DNA of 64,000 bases from Nonomuraea aurantiaca (GCF_020215705.1 NZ_JAIWNB010000005.1:248001-312000); one strand, 5' to 3'; counted from the stretch's first letter, positions 32,334-41,797 are shown. Notes: generated from the letters alone by a model not told the origin. A program made the numbers and translations.

Positions 32334-35008
32334 TCCCAGGTGCGGCCGACGCCCACGGAGACCTCCAGCGGGACCCGCAGGTGGTAGGCCGCGTTCATCT
32401 GGTCGCACACGAGGGTGCGGAGCCGGTCGAGCTCGCCGGGGGCCACCTCGAACACCAGCTCGTCATGGACCTGCAGCAGCATCCGGGAGCCCAGTCCTTC
32501 CACGCTCATCGCCTGGGAGACGTTGAGCATGGCCACCTTGATGATGTCGGCCGCCGAGCCCTGGATGGGCGCGTTGAGCGCCATGCGCTCGGCCATCTCG
32601 CGGCGCTGCCGGTTGTCGCTGGTCAGGTCGGGCAGGTAGCGGCGCCGGCCCATGATGGTCTCGGTGTAGCCGTCGCTGCGCGCCTGCTGGACGATGGCGT
32701 GCAGGAAGTCGCGGACGCCGCCGAACTCCTGGAAGTATTCCTCCTTGAGCGCCCGCGCCTCGGCCACCGGGATGTTGAGCTGCCCGGACAGCCCGAAGTC
32801 GGACAGACCGTAGGCGAGACCGTAGTTCATCGCCTTGATGCGCGCCCGCAGCTCGCCGTCGATCTGCTCGGGCGGCAGGTCGAACACCCGGGCCGCGGTC
32901 GCCTGGTGGAAGTCGTGACCCGACTCGAAGGAGGCGATCAGCGCCTCGTCGCCCGACAGGTGGGCCATGATGCGCAGCTCGATCTGGCTGTAGTCGGCCG
33001 TGAGCAGCGTCTCGTAGCCCTCGCCGACCACGAAGCCCTGCCGGATGCGGCGGCCCTCGGAGGTGCGGATCGGGATGTTCTGGAGGTTGGGCTTTTCTGA
33101 TGACAGGCGGCCCGTGGCCGCGATGATCTGGTTGAACGTGGTGTGGATCCGCCCGTCGTCGGAGACCTCCTTGATCAGGCCCTCGACGGTGGTGCGCAGC
33201 TTGGTCTGGTCGCGGTGGCGCAGCATGATGATCGGCAGCTCGTGCTCGGTCTGCGTGGCGAGCCAGGCGAGCTGGTCGGCGTCGGTGCTGTAGCCGGTCT
33301 TGATCTTCTTCGTCTTGGGCAGGTTGAGCTTGGTGAAGAGGATCTCCTGCAGCTGCTTGGGCGAGCCCAGGTTGAACTGCTCGCCGACGGCCGCGTGCGC
33401 CTCCTCGACCGCGTGCTTGACCGCGGCGCCGAACTCGGCCTCCAGACCGGCGAAGTATTCGCTGTCGACGGCGATGCCCGCGCGCTCGATCTCCGCCAGC
33501 ACGCTCAGCAGCGGGAGCTCCACGTCGGTCAGCAACTGGGTGCCGCCGCGGCCCGTCAGGAAGGCCTCCAGCGCCTCGGCCAGCTCGCGCACGGCATGGG
33601 CGCGCAGCGCCAGGTCCTTGGCGGGGGCGTCCTCGTCGTCGCCGAACAGCGCCGCCTGCCCGCTGGACTCCTCCTCGGCGCGCAGGTCGCGGTTGAGGTA
33701 GCGCCGGGCCAGGTCTTCGAGGGCGAACGTACGCTGACCGGGCATCGCCAGATAGGCCGCCAGCGCCGTGTCGCAGGTCAGGCCCTTGAGGCTCATGCCC
33801 TGCGCCCAGAGCGCGAGGATCGGCCCCTTGGCGTCGTGGACGGCCTTGGGCCGGTCCGTGTCGGCCAGCCAGGCGCGCAGCGCGACCTCGTCGGACTCGG
33901 TGAGCTTGACCGGGTCGATGAAGGCGGCGGTGCCGTCGGGCGAGGCGATCGCGAGGGCGTCGATGCGCCCGGTGCCGCTGCCGTAGGCGCCCTTGAAGGC
34001 CAGACCGGCCCGGCCGGCGGGCAGCGCGGACAGCCAGCCCGCGACCCGGTCGGGGCCGAGGATGATGGTCTCCACCTCGAAGCCCTGGTCGGGCTCCTGC
34101 TCGCCGGTGCCGAGCACCTTGAAGACGCGCTCGCGCAGCTCGCCGCGGATCTGCAGCGTGTCGAAGAGCTTGTTGACCTCTTCGCGCTCCCAGACGCCCT
34201 GCTTGAGCTCGCCCAGGTCGACCTCCATCGGGACGTCGCGGAGCAACTCGGTGAGCCGGCGGTTCATCAGCACCTGGGCGACGTGCTCGCGAAGCTTGTC
34301 GCCGACCTTGCCCTTGACCTCGTCGACCCGGTCGACCAGCGCGGTCAGCGAGCCGAACTCGCGAATCCACTTGGCGGCGGTCTTCTCGCCGACGCTGGGG
34401 ATGCTGAGCAGGTTGTCGCTGGGGTCGCCGCGCAGCGCCGCGAAGTCGGGGTATTGGACCGGGGTCAGGCCGTATTTCTCCTCGACGGCCTCGGGGGTGA
34501 ACCGGGTCATGTCGCTGATGCCGCGGCGCGTCATCAGGACCGTGACCTGCTCGTCGACCAGCTGGAGCGCGTCGCGGTCACCGGTGACGATCAGCACGTT
34601 CATGCCCTCGGCGCTGGCCCGGGTGGCGAGCGTGGCGATGAGGTCGTCGGCCTCGAACCCGGCCTTGGACATGCGCGGGACGCGCAGCGTGTCGAGGAGC
34701 TCGTAGATGAGCTGCATCTGGCCCCGGAAGTCTTCGGGGGTCTCGCTCCTGTTGGCCTTGTAGTCGGCGTACTCCTCGTGCCGGAACGTCGGCTCCGACC
34801 GGTCGAACGCGACGGCCACGTGCGACGGCTGCTCGTCGCGCAGGATGTTGGTCAGCATCGAGGTGAACCCGTAGACCGCCTCGGTGTGCTGACCGTCGGT
34901 GGTCATGAGGTTGGCGTCCTTGAGCGCGTAGAACGCGCGATAGGCCAGGGAATGCCCGTCGAGCAGCAACAGGCACGGGCGGCTGGGGGTCACTTCACTC
35001 TTCGGCAC
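32318..35008 (-). CDS. polA: DNA polymerase I
   Basis: This 896-residue repair and Okazaki-fragment polymerase has an N-terminal 5'-3' exonuclease/flap domain (LLLDGHSLAYRAFYAL; GDRDALQLVDEQV; SIPSVGEKTAAKW). Next comes a 3'-5' exonuclease-like domain whose metal-binding acidic motif is not visible (IDALAIASPDG), then the polymerase domain with motif A DYSQIELRIMAH and motif C LLQVHDELVFE. Loss of proofreading is usual in actinobacterial Pol I. Translation probably starts at GTG 35008. It diverges from the thioesterase gene 62 bases away. Confidence 0.96.
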   Translation of the reverse strand: MPKSEVTPSRPCLLLLDGHSLAYRAFYALKDANLMTTDGQHTEAVYGFTSMLTNILRDEQPSHVAVAFDRSEPTFRHEEYADYKANRSETPEDFRGQMQLIYELLDTLRVPRMSKAGFEADDLIATLATRASAEGMNVLIVTGDRDALQLVDEQVTVLMTRRGISDMTRFTPEAVEEKYGLTPVQYPDFAALRGDPSDNLLSIPSVGEKTAAKWIREFGSLTALVDRVDEVKGKVGDKLREHVAQVLMNRRLTELLRDVPMEVDLGELKQGVWEREEVNKLFDTLQIRGELRERVFKVLGTGEQEPDQGFEVETIILGPDRVAGWLSALPAGRAGLAFKGAYGSGTGRIDALAIASPDGTAAFIDPVKLTESDEVALRAWLADTDRPKAVHDAKGPILALWAQGMSLKGLTCDTALAAYLAMPGQRTFALEDLARRYLNRDLRAEEESSGQAALFGDDEDAPAKDLALRAHAVRELAEALEAFLTGRGGTQLLTDVELPLLSVLAEIERAGIAVDSEYFAGLEAEFGAAVKHAVEEAHAAVGEQFNLGSPKQLQEILFTKLNLPKTKKIKTGYSTDADQLAWLATQTEHELPIIMLRHRDQTKLRTTVEGLIKEVSDDGRIHTTFNQIIAATGRLSSEKPNLQNIPIRTSEGRRIRQGFVVGEGYETLLTADYSQIELRIMAHLSGDEALIASFESGHDFHQATAARVFDLPPEQIDGELRARIKAMNYGLAYGLSDFGLSGQLNIPVAEARALKEEYFQEFGGVRDFLHAIVQQARSDGYTETIMGRRRYLPDLTSDNRQRREMAERMALNAPIQGSAADIIKVAMLNVSQAMSVEGLGSRMLLQVHDELVFEVAPGELDRLRTLVCDQMNAAYHLRVPLEVSVGVGRTWEDAGH

Positions 35009-35070
35009 ACAAGCAGCCTAGTCTCCATCTCCGACAGAAAACCTGAGCTCGGAAGACTGGAGGACTCCCC

Positions 35071-35484
35071 TTGACGCGGATCGACCCGGTGGATTTCCAG
35101 ACGTTGAACGCCGTCCACGAAGGCACGCTTCCCGACCGGATGGGCATCGAGTTCGTCGAGGCCAGCGCGGAGCGGGTCGTGGGCCGGATGCCGGTCGCGG
35201 GCAACACCCAGCCGTACGGCCTGCTGCACGGCGGGGCGTCCGTCGTGCTCGCCGAGACGCTGGGCTCGACCGGCGCGGCCATCCACGCGGGCGCGGATCG
35301 CATCGCCGTCGGCATCGAGATCAACGCCACCCACCACCGCTCGGCCACCTCCGGCTTCGTCACCGGCGTGGCGACCCGGCTGCACGGCGGCCGCTCGCTG
35401 GCCACGTACGAGATCGAGATCACCGACGAGCAGGGGCGGCGTGTGTGCACCTCCCGGCTGACCTGCATGCTGCGCGATCGCTGA
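35071..35484 (+). CDS. hotdog-fold thioesterase (PaaI/YbdB type)
   Basis: This 137-residue acyl-CoA or acyl-carrier thioesterase has the hotdog signature PYGLLHGGASVVLAET with catalytic HGG, followed by NATHHRSATSGFVTG. Relatives include 1,4-dihydroxy-2-naphthoyl-CoA thioesterase and PaaI. The start is a TTG with a strong GGAGGA site upstream. A neighbour of polA in many actinomycetes, its substrate is not certain here. Confidence 0.9.
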   Translation: MTRIDPVDFQTLNAVHEGTLPDRMGIEFVEASAERVVGRMPVAGNTQPYGLLHGGASVVLAETLGSTGAAIHAGADRIAVGIEINATHHRSATSGFVTGVATRLHGGRSLATYEIEITDEQGRRVCTSRLTCMLRDR

Positions 35485-35544
35485 CCCGCACGCCGCGCGA
35501 TCACCGAACGCCACGCGACTTTCCGGCTCTCTTTGCACACCAGC

Positions 35545-35740
35545 CCCGTGGGTCGCTACGGTTGTCCGAGCGGAGCCCGCGGGGAGGCCGAGTAGATAAC
35601 GTGTGAGGCCGGGGAAGCCCTACATGGTCCCAAAGGTCCTCTTCCGCGGGCTCGTTCACGTTCTGCAGCGATCGTTATGCATTCGCGCCCCTGAAGCGCC
35701 AGGCGTCTAGCGGGATTTAGCCCCTGACCTGGCGCGTTGG
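35545..35740 (+). ncRNA. candidate structured RNA or long leader upstream of the liv operon
   Basis: The 425-base gap between the thioesterase and livH has no gene. TTGCAC, 18 bases, then TACGGT (about 35535-35564) is a plausible promoter. It is followed at once by a ten-base stem (35573-35582 with 35644-35653, GAGCCCGCGG/CCGCGGGCTC) enclosing GGCC/GGCC and GGG/CCC helices, and then by a second hairpin (GCGCCAGG at 35696-35703 with CCTGGCGC at 35728-35735). It could be a small RNA or a leader controlling the importer. It does not match a riboswitch class that I know. Confidence 0.4.
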
Positions 35741-35765
35741 TTCCTCACATGAGCGACACGCACGT

Positions 35766-35781
35766 GTCACTAATTGGTGAC
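35766..35781. promoter_or_regulatory. near-perfect palindrome upstream of livH
   Basis: GTCACTAATTGGTGAC is a 16-base palindrome with a single mismatched pair, about 130 bases before the livH start. GACACGCACGTGTC lies just before it. It is a possible operator for an amino-acid-responsive regulator. Confidence 0.4.
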
Positions 35782-35909
35782 GAACGATACTGAACCGGGC
35801 GCGACCAGAATAAGCTCCCGCCACAGCATCCAGTTTTGTTGTGCCTGCGATGCCCACGTGTCGAGATGGAGGGGCACAACCCCGCCTTGACCTATTTGAG
35901 GGAGCACCA

Positions 35910-37199
35910 TTGCGCAGAGCCGTGATCGCGTTCACGGCCTTCCTGGGTGGACTCATCTTCCTGCTCGCGGTCCCCGCCCAGGCGGCGGCCCCCGATCAGG
36001 GTTTGAGGGGAACACTCAAACTCCAAGGCCAACCAGTGAACGGCGTGAAAATCGTCGTGACCACCGAAGGCGGACAACCCGTCAAGGAGGTTACAAGCAA
36101 CGCCCAGGGCGCTTGGGAAGTCCCGGTCGACAAACCGGGCAAGTACAAGGTCACGCTGGATGTCAAGACGCTCCCTCCCAACGCGGTGATCAGGGGCGGC
36201 AACGCCGTCCGCACCCCGACCGTCTTTTCCGGCAACGTGTCCACCGTCTTGTTCGCCCTGCAGCCCAAGGGCGCCGCGGGCCAACCGACCGCGGAGGAGG
36301 GCGGCGAGACCAGTCCCTTCTTGGACCAGGCCGCGCAGCTCACCTTCGAGGGCCTGAACCTCGGCCTGATCATCGCGCTGGCCGCGCTCGGCCTCTCGCT
36401 GATCTACGGCACCACGGGCCTGACCAACTTCGCCCACGGTGAGCTCGTCACGATGGGCGCGCTGCTCGCCTACATGTTCAACGTGGGCTTCGGCCTGCAT
36501 CTGATCCCCGCGGCCGTGATCGCGGTGATCGCCGGGGGCGCGCTCGGCTACCTTCAGGACCGCTTGTTCTGGGGGCAGTTGCGCAGGCGCGGCACCGGCA
36601 CCATCGCCATGATGATCATCTCGATCGGCGTGGCGCTCTTCCTGCGCTATGTCTTCCTGATCCTGTTCGGCGGGCAGAACGAGTCGTTCGCCCAATACAC
36701 CGCGCAGCCGGGCATCGAGATCGGCCCGATCTCCGCGGCTCCGAAGAACTTCGTCGCGATGGGCATCGAGCTGGCGGTCCTCGTCATCGTCGGCGTGGCG
36801 CTGCTGCGCACCCGCACCGGCAAGGCGGCCCGCGCGGTCGCCGACAACCCGGCGCTGGCCGCCTCATCGGGCATCAACGTCGACCGGGTCATCCGCATCA
36901 TCTGGACCACGGGCGGCGCCATCGCCGCGCTGGCCGGCATCATGCTCGGCCTGTCGCAAAACCTGAAATACACCATGGGCCAGGACATCCTGCTGCTCAT
37001 CTTCGCCGGCGTGACGCTCGGCGGGCTCGGCACCGCGTTCGGCGCCCTGGTGGGCTCGCTCGTGGTCGGCCTGTTCATCCAGGTCTCCACGCTGTGGGTG
37101 CCGCCGGAGCTCAAGAGCGTCGGCGCGCTGGCCGTACTCATCATCGTGCTCCTCTTCCGGCCACAGGGCATCCTGGGCCGCCGAGAGCGGATCGGCTGA
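35910..37199 (+). CDS. livH: branched-chain amino-acid ABC permease LivH with N-terminal beta-sandwich domain
   Basis: This 429-residue permease is the first of two membrane subunits. It starts with a signal-like segment (FLGGLIFLLAVPAQAAA) and an extracytoplasmic carboxypeptidase-regulatory-like domain (about residues 30-115: LRGTLKLQGQPVNGVKIVVT, PVDKPGKYKVTLD). The LivH core of about eight membrane helices follows, including GLSLIYGTTGLTNFAHGEL. Ordinary LivH proteins are about 300 residues and lack the extra domain. TTG 35910 is used, with GAGGGAG upstream. livM, livG and livF follow with small gaps or overlaps. Confidence 0.9.
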   Translation: MRRAVIAFTAFLGGLIFLLAVPAQAAAPDQGLRGTLKLQGQPVNGVKIVVTTEGGQPVKEVTSNAQGAWEVPVDKPGKYKVTLDVKTLPPNAVIRGGNAVRTPTVFSGNVSTVLFALQPKGAAGQPTAEEGGETSPFLDQAAQLTFEGLNLGLIIALAALGLSLIYGTTGLTNFAHGELVTMGALLAYMFNVGFGLHLIPAAVIAVIAGGALGYLQDRLFWGQLRRRGTGTIAMMIISIGVALFLRYVFLILFGGQNESFAQYTAQPGIEIGPISAAPKNFVAMGIELAVLVIVGVALLRTRTGKAARAVADNPALAASSGINVDRVIRIIWTTGGAIAALAGIMLGLSQNLKYTMGQDILLLIFAGVTLGGLGTAFGALVGSLVVGLFIQVSTLWVPPELKSVGALAVLIIVLLFRPQGILGRRERIG

Positions 37200-37212
37200 C
37201 GGGGGGAGTCAC

Positions 37213-38199
37213 ATGGACTGGATCACGATCATCAGCACCACCGTCAAGTCCGCCATCGGCGTCGAGACGGTGCTCTACGCGCTCGCCGCGATCGGCATCA
37301 ACATCCACTTCGGCTACACGGGCCTGCTCAACTTCGGGCAGGCGGCGTTCATGGGCGTCGCCGGCTACGGCCTGGCCGTCACGGTCACCGTCCTGAACCT
37401 GCCCTTCTGGATCGGCATCGCGGTCGGTCTCATCGCCGCGGTGCTCCTGGCCCTGCTCCTGGGCGCGCCGACGCTGCGCCTGCGGGCCGACTACCTGGCC
37501 ATCGTCACCATCGCGGCCGCCGAGATCGTCAGGCTCGTCTTCCGCTCGGTGAAGTTCAAGGAGGTCTTCGGCGGCTCCGACGGGCAGCGCGGCTTCTCCG
37601 ACGGCTTCTACGCGCTCAACCCCTTCCCGGAGGGCGAGTACGGCATCGGCTGGTTCACCTTCAGCCACCGGCTGCTGTGGATCATGCTCGTCGGCTGGGT
37701 GCTGGTCGCCATCTCCTGCGGCATCGTCTACCTGCTCATGCGCAGCCCGTGGGGCCGCGTGCTCAAGGCCATCCGCGAGGACGAGGACGCCGTACGCAGC
37801 CTCGGCAAGAACGTCTTCTCGTACAAGATGCAATCGCTCATCCTCGGCGGCGTCATCGGCAGCCTGGGCGGCTTCGTGTACGGCCTGGCCTACGCCTCGG
37901 TACAGCCGGACGTCTTCGGCACCGAGACCACCTTCTTCGCCTACACGATCGTGATTCTCGGTGGCGCGGCCCGCGTGCTCGGCCCCGTCGTCGGATCCAT
38001 GATCTTCTGGGTGCTGCTGGTCCTGGTCAACGGCGTGCTCAGTGAAGCGGTTCAGGCGGGGTACATCCCCTTCATGACCTCGATCCAGGTCGGCCCGGTG
38101 CGCTACATCCTGGTTGGTCTCGGGTTGATCCTGTTGCTCATCTTCCGGCCACAGGGCATCTTCGGTGACAAGAGGGAGATAGCTTTCGATGTCCGCTGA
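37213..38199 (+). CDS. livM: branched-chain amino-acid ABC permease LivM
   Basis: This 328-residue second permease has about nine membrane helices and the LivM hallmark IHFGYTGLLNFGQAAFMGVAGY near the N-terminus, plus the cytoplasmic coupling region GRVLKAIREDEDAVRSLGKN. It pairs with LivH to form the channel. A GGGGGGAG ribosome-binding site precedes the ATG, and its last 11 bases overlap livG. Confidence 0.94.
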   Translation: MDWITIISTTVKSAIGVETVLYALAAIGINIHFGYTGLLNFGQAAFMGVAGYGLAVTVTVLNLPFWIGIAVGLIAAVLLALLLGAPTLRLRADYLAIVTIAAAEIVRLVFRSVKFKEVFGGSDGQRGFSDGFYALNPFPEGEYGIGWFTFSHRLLWIMLVGWVLVAISCGIVYLLMRSPWGRVLKAIREDEDAVRSLGKNVFSYKMQSLILGGVIGSLGGFVYGLAYASVQPDVFGTETTFFAYTIVILGGAARVLGPVVGSMIFWVLLVLVNGVLSEAVQAGYIPFMTSIQVGPVRYILVGLGLILLLIFRPQGIFGDKREIAFDVR

Positions 38200-39139
38200 A
38201 ACAACAGCCGCAAACACGGTCTCCGAGCGCAAGGCCGCGGCTCTGGCAGCCTTCAAGGACCTGGCTCGCGACCCGGGCGTGCCCAAGCCCGACCCGATCC
38301 TCGTGGTCGACGGCGTCGTGCGCCGCTTCGGCGGCCTGACCGCCGTCGAGGTGGACCACGTCGAGATCCAGCGCGGCTCCATCACCGCCCTGATCGGCCC
38401 CAACGGCGCCGGCAAGACGACGTTCTTCAACCAGCTCACCGGCTTCGACACCGCTGACGCCGGCAAGTGGACGTTCAACGGCAACAACATGAGCGGAGTG
38501 CCCGCCCACCGGGTGGCCCGCGCCGGCATGGTCCGTACCTTCCAGCTCACCAAGGCCCTGTCCAGGCTGACCGTGATGGAGAACATGCGGCTCGGCGCCC
38601 AGCACCAGCGTGGCGAGAACTTCTGGCGGGCGCTGGTGCCCGGCTCCTGGCGCGCCCAGGAAGACGCGATCACCGAGCAGGCCGAGGATCTGCTGGCCAG
38701 GTTCAAGCTCGACGCCAAGCGCGAGGACTTCGCCGGATCGCTGTCCGGCGGCCAGCGCAAGCTGCTGGAGATGGCCCGCGCGCTCATGGTCAAGCCCGAG
38801 CTGGTCATGCTCGACGAGCCGATGGCCGGCGTCAACCCGGCGCTGACCCAGTCGCTGCTGGGCCACGTCAAGGACCTGCGCGATCAGGGCATGACCGTGC
38901 TGTTCGTCGAACACGACATGGACATGGTCCGCGACATCAGCGACTGGGTGATCGTCATGGCCCAGGGCGCCATCATCGCCGAGGGGCCACCGGACACGAT
39001 CATGTCCGACTCCCGCGTCATCGACGCCTACCTGGGCGCCCACCACGACGCGCCGCTGTCGGACAGCGAGCTCCAAGAGCAGCTGCACCAGGCGGAGGCG
39101 GCGCTGGAGGCCGAGATCGAAGAGGAGACGCAGAAGTGA
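38189..39139 (+). CDS. livG: branched-chain amino-acid ABC ATP-binding protein LivG
   Basis: This 316-residue ATPase has Walker A GPNGAGKTTFF, signature LSGGQRKLLEMARALM, Walker B LVMLDEPMAGVNP and switch VEHDMDMV. A roughly 35-residue N-terminal extension and a 40-residue acidic C-terminal tail (HQAEAALEAEIEEETQK) exceed the usual 255 residues. It overlaps livM by 11 bases and livF by four bases. Confidence 0.94.
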   Translation: MSAETTAANTVSERKAAALAAFKDLARDPGVPKPDPILVVDGVVRRFGGLTAVEVDHVEIQRGSITALIGPNGAGKTTFFNQLTGFDTADAGKWTFNGNNMSGVPAHRVARAGMVRTFQLTKALSRLTVMENMRLGAQHQRGENFWRALVPGSWRAQEDAITEQAEDLLARFKLDAKREDFAGSLSGGQRKLLEMARALMVKPELVMLDEPMAGVNPALTQSLLGHVKDLRDQGMTVLFVEHDMDMVRDISDWVIVMAQGAIIAEGPPDTIMSDSRVIDAYLGAHHDAPLSDSELQEQLHQAEAALEAEIEEETQK

Positions 39140-39945
39140 ACGCCGTCCCCGAGTCCGCACCCGGCTCCGTGCCCGAGTCGAAGGCGGCCATCACCGACCG
39201 GGGCGCCCACCTGGCGGGCGCCGCGAACGCCGTGCTGCGGTGCGACGAGCTCATCGCCGGCTATCTGCCGGGCGTCAACATCCTCAACGGTTCCGACCTC
39301 TACGTCGGCGAGGGTGAGCTGATCGGCATCATCGGCCCCAACGGCGCCGGTAAGTCGACGCTGCTCAAGGCCATGTTCGGGCTCGTCAACATCCGCAGCG
39401 GCACGGTGGTGCTGAAGGGTGAGGACATCACGAACATGAAGGCGCACTCGCTGGTCGCCCGCGGGGTCGGTTACGTCCCGCAGACCAACAACGTCTTCCC
39501 GAGCCTCACCATCGAGGAGAACCTCGAGATGGGCGCCTTCCAGGTGCCCGGCAAGTTCAAGGAGCGCTTCGAGTTCGTCGCCGAGCTGTTCCCGGCTCTC
39601 AAGGAGCGGCGCAAGCAGCGGGCCGGCTCGCTGTCGGGCGGCGAGCGGCAGATGGTGGCGATGGCCAGGGCGCTCATGACCGAGCCGTCGGTGCTGCTGC
39701 TGGACGAGCCGTCGGCGGGCCTGTCGCCGATGCTGCAGGACCTGGTGTTCATCCAGGCTCAGCAGATCAACAAGGCGGGCGTGACGGTCATCATGGTCGA
39801 GCAGAACGCCCGGCGCTGCCTGCAGATCTGCCATCGCGGCTACGTGCTCGACCAGGGCCGCAACGCCTACACCGGCACCGGCCGCCAGCTGGCCAACGAC
39901 CCCAAGGTGATCGAGCTCTACCTCGGCACCCTGGCCAAGGCCTAG
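39136..39945 (+). CDS. livF: branched-chain amino-acid ABC ATP-binding protein LivF
   Basis: This 269-residue second ATPase has Walker A GPNGAGKSTLLKAMFG, signature LSGGERQMVAMARALM and Walker B VLLLDEPSAGLSP, with the LivF-type switch VEQNARRCL. GTG 39136 overlaps the livG stop (GTGA). A roughly 30-residue N-terminal extension is present. A strong terminator follows. Confidence 0.94.
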   Translation: MNAVPESAPGSVPESKAAITDRGAHLAGAANAVLRCDELIAGYLPGVNILNGSDLYVGEGELIGIIGPNGAGKSTLLKAMFGLVNIRSGTVVLKGEDITNMKAHSLVARGVGYVPQTNNVFPSLTIEENLEMGAFQVPGKFKERFEFVAELFPALKERRKQRAGSLSGGERQMVAMARALMTEPSVLLLDEPSAGLSPMLQDLVFIQAQQINKAGVTVIMVEQNARRCLQICHRGYVLDQGRNAYTGTGRQLANDPKVIELYLGTLAKA

Positions 39946-39953
39946 AAGATCTC

Positions 39954-39996
39954 AGAACGGCGAAGGGGCTCCCCATGAGCCCCTTCGCCGTTCTTT
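39954..39996 (+). terminator. terminator of the liv operon
   Basis: An 18-base perfect stem (arms 39954-39971 and 39977-39994) has a five-base loop, and TTTAA overlaps the end of the right arm. Confidence 0.93.
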
Positions 39997-39997
39997 A

Positions 39998-40408
39998 ATG
40001 AGCGCTGTGAGACGAATTGCGACAATCGCGCTCCTGCTGCCCATCCTCGTCGCCTGTCAGCACAACGCCGCCTCGGCCGGCAAGTACAGCACCGGCGGCG
40101 ACCCCACCGACGACCCCTGCGCGCGCGTGGTCTCCGCGATCGGCTACGTCGGCCTCATGCTGAAGCCGAAGGGCCAGGAGAACACCCAGAACTTCGAGGA
40201 CGCGCTGCTCGGCCGCCTCGCGGAGGCGCGCGGCATCACGCTGCAGTTCGGCCCGCGCCTGCCCGAGTCGCTGGGTACGGCCGTGCGCACGGTCGAGTCC
40301 ACGACGGCGGGCCTGTCCAGGGCCGACGTTCCGCGTGAGCGGCAGGTAGCGCTGCTCACGCAGTACCGGATCGCCGCGGACGAGATCGTGGCGGGCTGCG
40401 GCCAATAG
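39998..40408 (+). CDS. small lipoprotein of unknown function
   Basis: This 136-residue exported protein has a signal peptide and lipobox (LLLPILVAC). The mature part is helical with three further Cys residues (DDPCARVV..., VAGCGQ). No family is recognised. It lies just behind the liv terminator and in front of a convergent binding-protein gene, so it is probably expressed separately or by read-through. Confidence 0.75.
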   Translation: MSAVRRIATIALLLPILVACQHNAASAGKYSTGGDPTDDPCARVVSAIGYVGLMLKPKGQENTQNFEDALLGRLAEARGITLQFGPRLPESLGTAVRTVESTTAGLSRADVPRERQVALLTQYRIAADEIVAGCGQ

Positions 40409-40448
40409 CCGGGGAACAGAGCCCGCGGCGAATAGCCCGGAGACAGCC

Positions 40449-40485
40449 GAAAGGCCCGATCCAGCGGAACCGGACCGGGCCTTTC
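40449..40485. terminator. bidirectional hairpin between lipoprotein and binding protein
   Basis: GAAAGGCCCG (40449-40458) and CGGGCCTTTC (40476-40485) pair perfectly, with additional internal pairing (CCGGACC). It lies between two convergent genes. Confidence 0.75.
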
Positions 40486-40504
40486 AGGGTGTGCGGCGTA
40501 CGGA

Positions 40505-41797
40505 CTAGCCGGCGATGTTGCCGGTGCGGTACTCGAGCGCCTTGGTCGGGTACTTGTTGTCGGCGCCGTACTCGTAGATGCCGATCGTGGCGACCGCCGG
40601 GTCACCGGCCTCGTTGAACTCGACCGGACCGCTCACGCCGTCGTAGTCGATGTCCTTGCCGGCCTTGAGCAGGTCGACGCACGACTTGAAGTTGTTGCAC
40701 TTCTCGCCGCCCTTGCTGACCTCGGCCAGCTTGGCGCCGATGTCGACACCCGCGTCGCTCTTGGCCGCCTCGGCGGCCAGCGCGATCAGGTTCATGGCGT
40801 CATAGGACTCAGGCGCGTAGCTGAAGTCCTCGAGCTTGGGGTTGACCGCCATGAGCTTGCCCTTGAAGTCCTCCGGAGCGGCCGCACCGGGGATGGTGCC
40901 CTTGACGCCCTTCAGAGTGCCCTTGGGCATCTTGACGTAGTTGGTGTTGGAGGTGTTGCCGTCCACCATGTACCACTTGTGCTTGCTGGCCGGCATACCC
41001 TGCTTGACCAGCTCCTGGATGACCTTGGCGGTCTCCTCGAAGCCGATCAGCACGATGGCCTTCGGGTTCTTCGCCTTGATCTTCGCCACGTCGGCGGAGA
41101 AGTCGGCGGCCTTCGGGTCGTAGTCCACGCGCTCGACGACCTCGGCGCCACCGTCGCCGACGGTCTTGGCCACCTGGTCGGCCAGGCCGGTGCCGTAGGA
41201 GTCCTGCATGGCCAGGATGCCGACCGTGTCGCTGCCGTCGGCGATGATCAGGTCACCCAGCACGCGGCCCTGCAGCTTGTCCGGCGGAGCCGTACGGAAG
41301 TACAGGCCGTTGTCCTTGATCGTGGTGAACTTGTCAGAGGTGTTGGCCGGCGAGAAGTGAACCACGCCGGCACCCGTGATCTTGTCGACCACCGACTCCG
41401 ACACCGAGGAGGACGCGGCGCCGATGATGGCGTCGGCCTTCTGCGCGAGCAGCTTGTCCACCGACTGCGAAGCGATGTTCGTGGTGGTGTCACCGGAGTC
41501 GGTGTCATATTTGGTCACCGGCTTGCCAAGCACGCCACCGGCTTCGTTGATTTCCTTGATCGCGGCGTCCACACCGGCGAACTCGGGCGGGCCGAGGAAG
41601 GCAAGCGAACCGGTCTGCGGCAGCAGAGTGCCAACAGTCAAGGTCCCGTCGCCCTTGGCCGCGGCAGCCGCACTGGATGGCGCGGCCGAAGACGAGGCCG
41701 GCGCAGCGGTGTTACCGCCACCACCGCAGGCTGTCAGGGCCAGGCTCGTGGCAGCCACGACAGCCAGCGCCCGTCCCGCGGGAGCAATGCGGATCAT
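40505..41797 (-). CDS. ABC substrate-binding lipoprotein, branched-chain amino-acid type (copy 1)
   Basis: This 430-residue periplasmic-binding-protein fold (type I, Leu/Ile/Val-binding) has a lipoprotein signal ending LTACGGGG. The family core is VGTLLPQTGSLAFLGPPEF, AIIGAASSSVSESVVDKITG and IGFEETAKVIQELV. It should deliver an amino acid or related ligand to the LivHMGF complex encoded next to it. Two further close paralogues follow within 5 kb. It is oriented opposite to the liv permease operon. Confidence 0.92.
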   Translation of the reverse strand: MIRIAPAGRALAVVAATSLALTACGGGGNTAAPASSSAAPSSAAAAAKGDGTLTVGTLLPQTGSLAFLGPPEFAGVDAAIKEINEAGGVLGKPVTKYDTDSGDTTTNIASQSVDKLLAQKADAIIGAASSSVSESVVDKITGAGVVHFSPANTSDKFTTIKDNGLYFRTAPPDKLQGRVLGDLIIADGSDTVGILAMQDSYGTGLADQVAKTVGDGGAEVVERVDYDPKAADFSADVAKIKAKNPKAIVLIGFEETAKVIQELVKQGMPASKHKWYMVDGNTSNTNYVKMPKGTLKGVKGTIPGAAAPEDFKGKLMAVNPKLEDFSYAPESYDAMNLIALAAEAAKSDAGVDIGAKLAEVSKGGEKCNNFKSCVDLLKAGKDIDYDGVSGPVEFNEAGDPAVATIGIYEYGADNKYPTKALEYRTGNIAG

